Shown here: positions 59,147-64,000 of the stretch, in pieces
Position numbering within the stretch: position 1 is the stretch's first letter
Layout of the letters: the number at the start of each line of letters is the position of its first letter
From: Avena insularis
Taxonomy: Eukaryota > Streptophyta > Magnoliopsida > Poales > Poaceae
Reading direction: 5' to 3'
DNA length: 64,000 bases
NCBI GenBank assembly: GCA_023614405.1
Contig: CM042685.1
Location: forward strand, 238,369,661 to 238,433,660
The notes under the pieces: generated by a model
Database searches by the model: none
What the model saw: only the letters and a program-made list of their open reading frames with translations
What the model was told of the DNA's origin: nothing
Translations under genes and position numbers: made by a program

Positions 59147-60695
59147 TGAAAGTACTGGCTTGATACGACTAGAGGGGGGGTGAATAGGCGTCTACCCAAT
59201 TTTAATTTGTTTCTCACTTTTAGGCTCAACGAGAAAGGAAGTTATCTAGAGATGCAACTAAGTGAACAACCTAAATGCAAGAAAACAAACACCAACAACA
59301 AAAACAATAAATAGCAAGGAGTAAAAGAGGGGAACGAAGTAACCGGAGAGGGGACACGGAGATGTAATTCCCGTAGTTCACTCCCAAGGAGTTACGTCTA
59401 CGTTGGAGAGGTGTCGGGGCCACACAAGGTCACCCGAGCGCCACAAAGGCCTCACCTTCTTCTCCGGTGAGCTCCCCCACAAAGGAGGCCTCACAATCCA
59501 CTAACCGGTGACCTTGAAGGCGCCAACCGAAACCTTTACACCAAGGTTGAGGGGGAGGCTCCACAACTCAATTGGAGGCCCTCAACGACACCTCGAAGCT
59601 TTACAACGCACGCCTTAGCTCCGAGGATGCCCTACACCGTCTAGGGTTCCAAGAAACCCAAGAGCAACAAGATCCACAAAGGATGGGTGGGGAAAATCAA
59701 ATCTTCTTTGGTGGAAGTGTAGATATAGGTCACCTCCCTCACCTCTCAAAAGATCAAGTCATTTGAGTGGCTAGAGAGAGAGATCTAGTGAGGTGAAGCT
59801 CAAGCATTAATGGAGGAGAGAGAAAAATTCGAGAGAGAGTGGGAGGAAGAAGAGGAGTGCCTTAAATAGGCCCCCTCGCGCTGAACCGTTACAGCCCCCG
59901 CGACCTCACTGGAAGTTCCGGTGAGAGGCCGGAAGTTCCGCCCAGCCTGGCTCCAACGGTCATCAGACCGTTGACGCCCGCTCCAGAAGCGCAACCGGAA
60001 GTTCCGGTCAAAACAGACCGGAAGTTTCGGTGAACTTCCGATGCTAGTTCCGACCAAGTTCCGGAAAATAGAACGCTTCAAAACAGAAGGTTACTGAGCC
60101 GCCACCGGAACTTGGAGCGGAACAAGGGGCGGAACTACTAGGTAGCGAACCGAGTCTGCCGGAAGTTCCGCTCAGGATCTTTTGGCAGGACAAGTTCCAA
60201 TGCAAGTTCCGGCCCAAGTTCCGGCAAATAGAACACTTCATACAGAAGGTTACTGATTCACCATCGGAACTTGGGGCGGAACTAGCGTCGGAACAAAGTG
60301 TAAAATAGCCCACAGAAAAGAATCTGAGCGGAACTTCCAGCCAAGGCCGGAAGTTCCGGTGAGACACAAAAGTCTCCAACAGAACAGGAAAACGCTCTCT
60401 CACGGGATAATGGGATGGCTGTGGCGGTGCATATAGGTTTGTGCAAGAACAAGTGATTTCCCACAGCCTTCCAAAATGGACCCCCTCTTAATAGTACGGT
60501 GACCTAAAAACAACAACCGGAGAGAAACTAGGAGAAGACTAAAAGGCCACCGTCTTCATGAGATCCCAAGAGAGCATCCACCACTATAGAAGGAGACATC
60601 AACAACGTTTCCCCTGAAACTCAAGCGCACAATTAAAAACACAGTTGGGATTATCATTAACACCAAAAACATCATGGGAAGATATAGTCCTTTCA
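59147..60695 (-). repeat. 5' LTR of element G with promoter
   Basis: It is 1549 bp. On - it starts TGAAAGGACTA and ends ...GTACTTTCA. A TATA-like CCTATTTAAG lies at 59861-59870, so transcripts should start near 59830. Upstream of it (59909-60360) are about ten CGGAAGTTCCG-type palindromes and half-sites. This copy keeps the palindromes better than the 3' LTR. Confidence 0.93.
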
Positions 60696-60700
60696 GGTGA

Positions 60701-61632
60701 TCCAGAGGAAGACATTGTGGATCCAAAAACTGAGAATCTGCCTGATAGAAACAGATCAAAAAAAATACGACGAGAACACGATATATGAACCTCGGGGGAT
60801 CCGGGGGGGGGGGGTATATCAACTCTTTGACATTCATCACATGATAAAATATACTTCCTTGCATCCTTGAAAGAGTAGGCCAGTAAAAACCAGATTGTGA
60901 AACTTTTTGTGTAGTCCTATCCCCAGCATGATGTCCTCCATAAGCACTGCCATGACATTTTCTCAATATCTCCTATTGTTCATATTCTGGGACACATCTC
61001 CACATAATACCATCTACTCGTTCTTTATATAAATGTGGGTCATCCCAAAAGTAATGCCTTAGATCATAAAAGAATTTCCTTCTTTGTTGGGCTGTAAAGG
61101 TTGGAGGCAAATACTTGGAAACAATAAAGTTAGCATAATCGGCATACGAAGGACTCTCTTGCGGGCTTAGCCTTATTGCAGCCAACTGTTCATTTGGAAA
61201 ACTATCATTAAGAGACATAGGATCAAAAGAAATGTTTTCCAAACAAGATAAATTATTAGCAAAAGGATTTTCAGCACCTTTCCTATCTACAATATGAAGA
61301 TCAAACTCTTGTAAAAGCAAGACCCATCTAATAAGCCTAGGCTTAGCGTCTTTCTTTGTCATAAGGTACTTAATAGCAGCATGATCAATATGAATAGTAA
61401 CCTTTGAATCAACAATATAAGGTCTAAACTTATCACAAGCAAAGATTACAGCTAAGAACTCCTTTTTAGTAGTAGCACAATTCTTTTGAGCAGCATCTAG
61501 AGTCTTACTAGCATAATGAATAACATTCAAATTTTTATCTACTAGTTGCCCAAGAATAGCGTCAACAGCAAAATCACTAGCATCACACATAATTTCTATA
61601 GCGGACCCGAACCCGGCTTGGTTCAAAATCCT
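60701..61632 (-). pseudogene. Element C, right piece: Athila-like pol fragment (RNase H and integrase zinc region)
   Basis: The open part is 61626-60973. The Ty3/gypsy RNase H is recognisable: [50 protein letters not shown], and [18 protein letters not shown]. Decay is clear: IDH for the usual TDH, and FANNLSC for the usual ADHLS, losing the last catalytic Asp. After TAG at 60973 the same frame shows the integrase zinc segment (CHGSAYGGHHAGDR...SGFYWPTL). Similarity stops at a run of 12 G (60803-60814). The integrase core is missing, and the start of the 3' ORF (about 60717) follows. RT would lie to the right but is replaced by element D. Confidence 0.8.
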
Positions 61633-64000
61633 TGTGATTACAGTGCTAGTCCATGGATCGAATAGCTAGCACCCACAGTTTAAGATGTAATATCAAGATA
61701 CAAAGGTCATATTACATTGCATGATCCAGAATATAAATACTTATTACAATCTTATAGCCATAGGCTATAAAAGTAAAGCATGGAGTCCTTCATATTCATG
61801 TGCCGCAGGCAAACATGTTGGGTGCAGACTCGTAACCCCTACTCATCAAACATCACTATCATCAAGTAATACTGCAACATGATAAGTTACAGCCACAAGG
61901 GTCAATACATTTGAATTGTATCAGCAAGTGTCACTACTATGTGGAAGTAAGTTGGAATCTATCAATACATGCATATTTGGCTAAGTAGAGTTTAGGCTCA
62001 TTTGTAGAAAGCAATATGGTTTTATCCTATCTTTTCAAAATAGTTTTGATCTTTCAAAAATCTTTTTGAACTCCTTGGCAAACTCCAAGTGCTTCTAATC
62101 CCTTGTTGACACCATCAAGTTTTCCTTTGAGAAATTAGAATGTTGAGATCTTCCATAGCTTTAGGCCTTAGTTGCTTAGAGTGTTTGTAACCGGGGACAC
62201 GACCAAGTACTTAGAATTTGATCTTCTATAGAAGTTGTACACTTTACCCACATGACACAATCTCGTCTTAACGCCACCAGTGGCTGCTGGATAAGTACAC
62301 ACCAAATGGAGTGCCGGCGGATCGAGAATGTGACAAAGTCTTTCCATAGAAGTCCTTCCAATACATAATGCTAGCACGTCTATCAGGCACCAATGTAAGG
62401 ATATACTTCTAATACATGATTCTAGTTAACCTGAATAGTTACCAATGCAAGGGCCTTCCACTATGTAATTGACTAAGCCAGAGCCCATTTAGCACGTGGC
62501 TGTACACGGAAGCCACTGTACAAGAAACATGTTAAATCTCTAAGTCCCTGGGTGGTATTATTCTAGTGCACACATGAAAAAGATAGCCATAGATATGGTT
62601 TCCTTCGTTGCCACCTTATTCACAACTGAGTATCCACATTCCACCTAGGTGATTCATTGAGTACTTGTTTTATTATATAAAACATATATTTTCCAACACT
62701 TCATATAATCATAACATGGTATTCCACCCCGAATCTATAGCAAGGCTAAGCATACTACAACTACGATGTTTCCACTAAGTAAGATATAAATGATATCCTA
62801 ATAGGACATAGCATAGCATAGTAACATAGTGGTCTTATCATGCATACTACAAAATTCCACTAAGTGTAATGAAAATAGTAGGACATGGATGATAGTGCCA
62901 CTTGCCTTAGTAGTTGGTATTGTTGTACACTCTTCGCAGTAACACACTTGACAATCAACACAATCTATCAAGCAAAACAACCAAGACAAAACAATCACAA
63001 GATCAATACTAATGACAACACAAAATCATGCAAAGTATGCAAACATGGAAGATGAAAATTCTTATTTTACAAATTGTTATAACAAGGTTCTGAACATCAC
63101 TAAGTGATTTCTGGATATTTTATATTTTCAAGATTACAAATGCAACCATTTGTGCAATTGTAGTAATTAGCAATATTTTCTAACACTTGGAAAGACCGTT
63201 CTCACTAAATAATTGTCACAGTATTATTTATACTAGAATAAAATTATATTTTGGTCTTACTATACAGAGGGTTCAATATAAAACCATTTTTAAAAGGATT
63301 CACTTAAACATAATGTACACACAACAATTTTTATACTCAAAATACTCCACAAATGGTTCTGTATAAAACATGATTTTAACAGACTCAAAAATACCAAATT
63401 ATGGCTCCACTGTATTCTAATCGTTTTAGAATCCATATACATATTATTTGCTAAATTTGGATATAGAGAACTAAAGATATGATTTTTACAAGTTTCTATA
63501 TTCTTATGTCTAAAAATACGAAAATAGGAATAAATTTGACACTTGGCAGATTCTAATTGGAGGATACCCCTTCGTTTAAGTGATCTATGATGACCTTTAG
63601 ATGATGATCTAATGGTCCAGGATGGCTCACCGAAAAAGCTCACCGGAAAAGTTTGCCGGATTGGCGAGCACGGGCTTGGCGTTGCTGTTCCCGTCGCTAG
63701 GAACGTATCCGGAGTAGAAGAAGATGTGGACGGCGTAGAGGACATCGAGGCGGTGCTACTGGACGTGATTGAGAGGTCATTCGTCTCCAACGGTGTCGAC
63801 AATATATGGCTGGAGCAACGTGCAACGTCGATGGCGCGGCCAACTACAACAATATGATGAACAATCATGTCCTGGAGGTAGGCAACATCAAGAGTAGTCT
63901 TATGGTAGAAGGAATTGATAAGGGACTCACCGAAGACGACAAGATCTGACGATGAACTCCAAGATTAGGCTAATCTTGGCATGGTTCGTGTGTGTTATAC
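61633..64000 (-). mobile_element. Element D: LTR of the F family, cut by the window end
   Basis: The plus-strand left end TGTGATTACAG is the reverse complement of the F LTR end (...GTAA-CACA). Matching blocks in reverse order run through 61640-62700 against 26900-28214, for instance the TTGTGACATGTGGGTAAAGTG-like segment (about 62225-62265). Further right the match is weak, with a GC-rich part at 63600-63990, as in F. D abuts C's RNase H directly; ATCCT (61628-61632) would be one target duplication. Whether it is a solo LTR or the 5' LTR of a full element cannot be seen. ORFs here are chance. Confidence 0.7.

Larger units (their letters stand above)
48348..60695 (-). mobile_element. Element G: SIRE/Maximus-like Ty1/copia retrotransposon, nearly complete
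   Basis: G is flanked by GGTGA (48343-48347 and 60696-60700). LTR ends are TGAAAG/CTTTCA. Minus-strand order: 5' LTR, tRNA-iMet primer site, gag with CCHC, protease, integrase, RT/RNase H, then an extra ORF before the 3' tract and LTR. Integrase before RT is the copia order; large size (12.3 kb), long gag and extra 3' ORF indicate the SIRE/Maximus lineage. Each ORF is damaged by only one or a few stops, and the LTRs differ by about 5 of the first 205 bases, so it is fairly young. Confidence 0.93.

Noticed and set aside
59909..60360. Heat-shock elements in the G LTR
   Set aside because: The palindrome has GAA and TTC separated by one base, whereas heat-shock elements need two.
1..64000. Host protein-coding genes, tRNA or rRNA genes
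   Set aside because: Every long ORF is explained by a retrotransposon domain or by repeat sequence; no cloverleaf or rRNA core was recognised by eye. A tRNA scan and RNA-seq mapping would settle it.

Overview
This window looks like grass nuclear DNA, probably Pooideae and perhaps Triticeae. It consists almost entirely of transposable elements stacked inside one another. I see no host protein gene, tRNA, rRNA or CRISPR. The assignment rests on the element types: Athila-like elements with a TGATACG-type LTR and a tRNA-Asp primer site, a TAT-clade Ty3/gypsy element with a second RNase H and an antisense ORF, a SIRE/Maximus-like Ty1/copia element, and a LARD-like element with LTRs above 6 kb. The species is not determined.

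Layout. (A) An Athila-like Ty3/gypsy element on the + strand starts at 51 (5' LTR 51-1430, primer site, gag, protease to about 4258). It resumes at 43547 with its 3' ORF and 3' noncoding region, to about 47290. It has no reverse transcriptase, RNase H or integrase. (B) A TAT-clade element on + (4264-43541) sits in A with the target duplication AAAAG. Its 5' LTR is itself split: 4264-4486 and 30603-30916. (E) A 26.1-kb LARD-like element on - (4487-30597, target duplication AGGAC) sits in B's 5' LTR. E has giant noncoding LTRs, a 2.9-kb noncoding interior and, in its left LTR, a Helitron-like insertion (6832-7653). Its right LTR holds a 6.1-kb solo LTR of the same family (15644-21768, target duplication TCTTG). 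The right LTR also holds a truncated Ty3/gypsy element F (23788-28227) that replaces about 880 bp.

B then runs through leader, gag, protease, RT, two RNase H domains and integrase (30917-38266). A multi-exon antisense ORF follows (42404 to 38808) with a tandem array in one intron, then the 3' LTR (43005-43541).

Right side. (C) A second Athila-like element on - is present as two pieces, about 47291-48347 and 60696-61632. They are separated by (G), a nearly complete 12.3-kb copia element on - (48348-60695, target duplication GGTGA). G has two about 1.55-kb LTRs, gag, protease/integrase, RT/RNase H and an extra 3' ORF. (D) From 61633 to the window end lies an LTR on - of the same family as F's LTR, abutting C.

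History. The duplications give the nesting order A, then B, then E, then the solo LTR, and C then G. LTR divergence counted by eye agrees with this: about 17 of 223 bases in B, about 8 of 180 in E, about 5 of 205 in G. All coding regions are broken, mostly by stops at positions where Gln codons are expected, as cytosine deamination in methylated heterochromatin would produce. Nothing here appears to make a functional host product. The most interesting points are a possible internal promoter in G that copies the LTR's palindrome-plus-TATA layout, the array of polypurine-tract-like units in B, the very large LTRs of E, and splice-acceptor-like signals before the 3' ORFs of both Athila-like elements.
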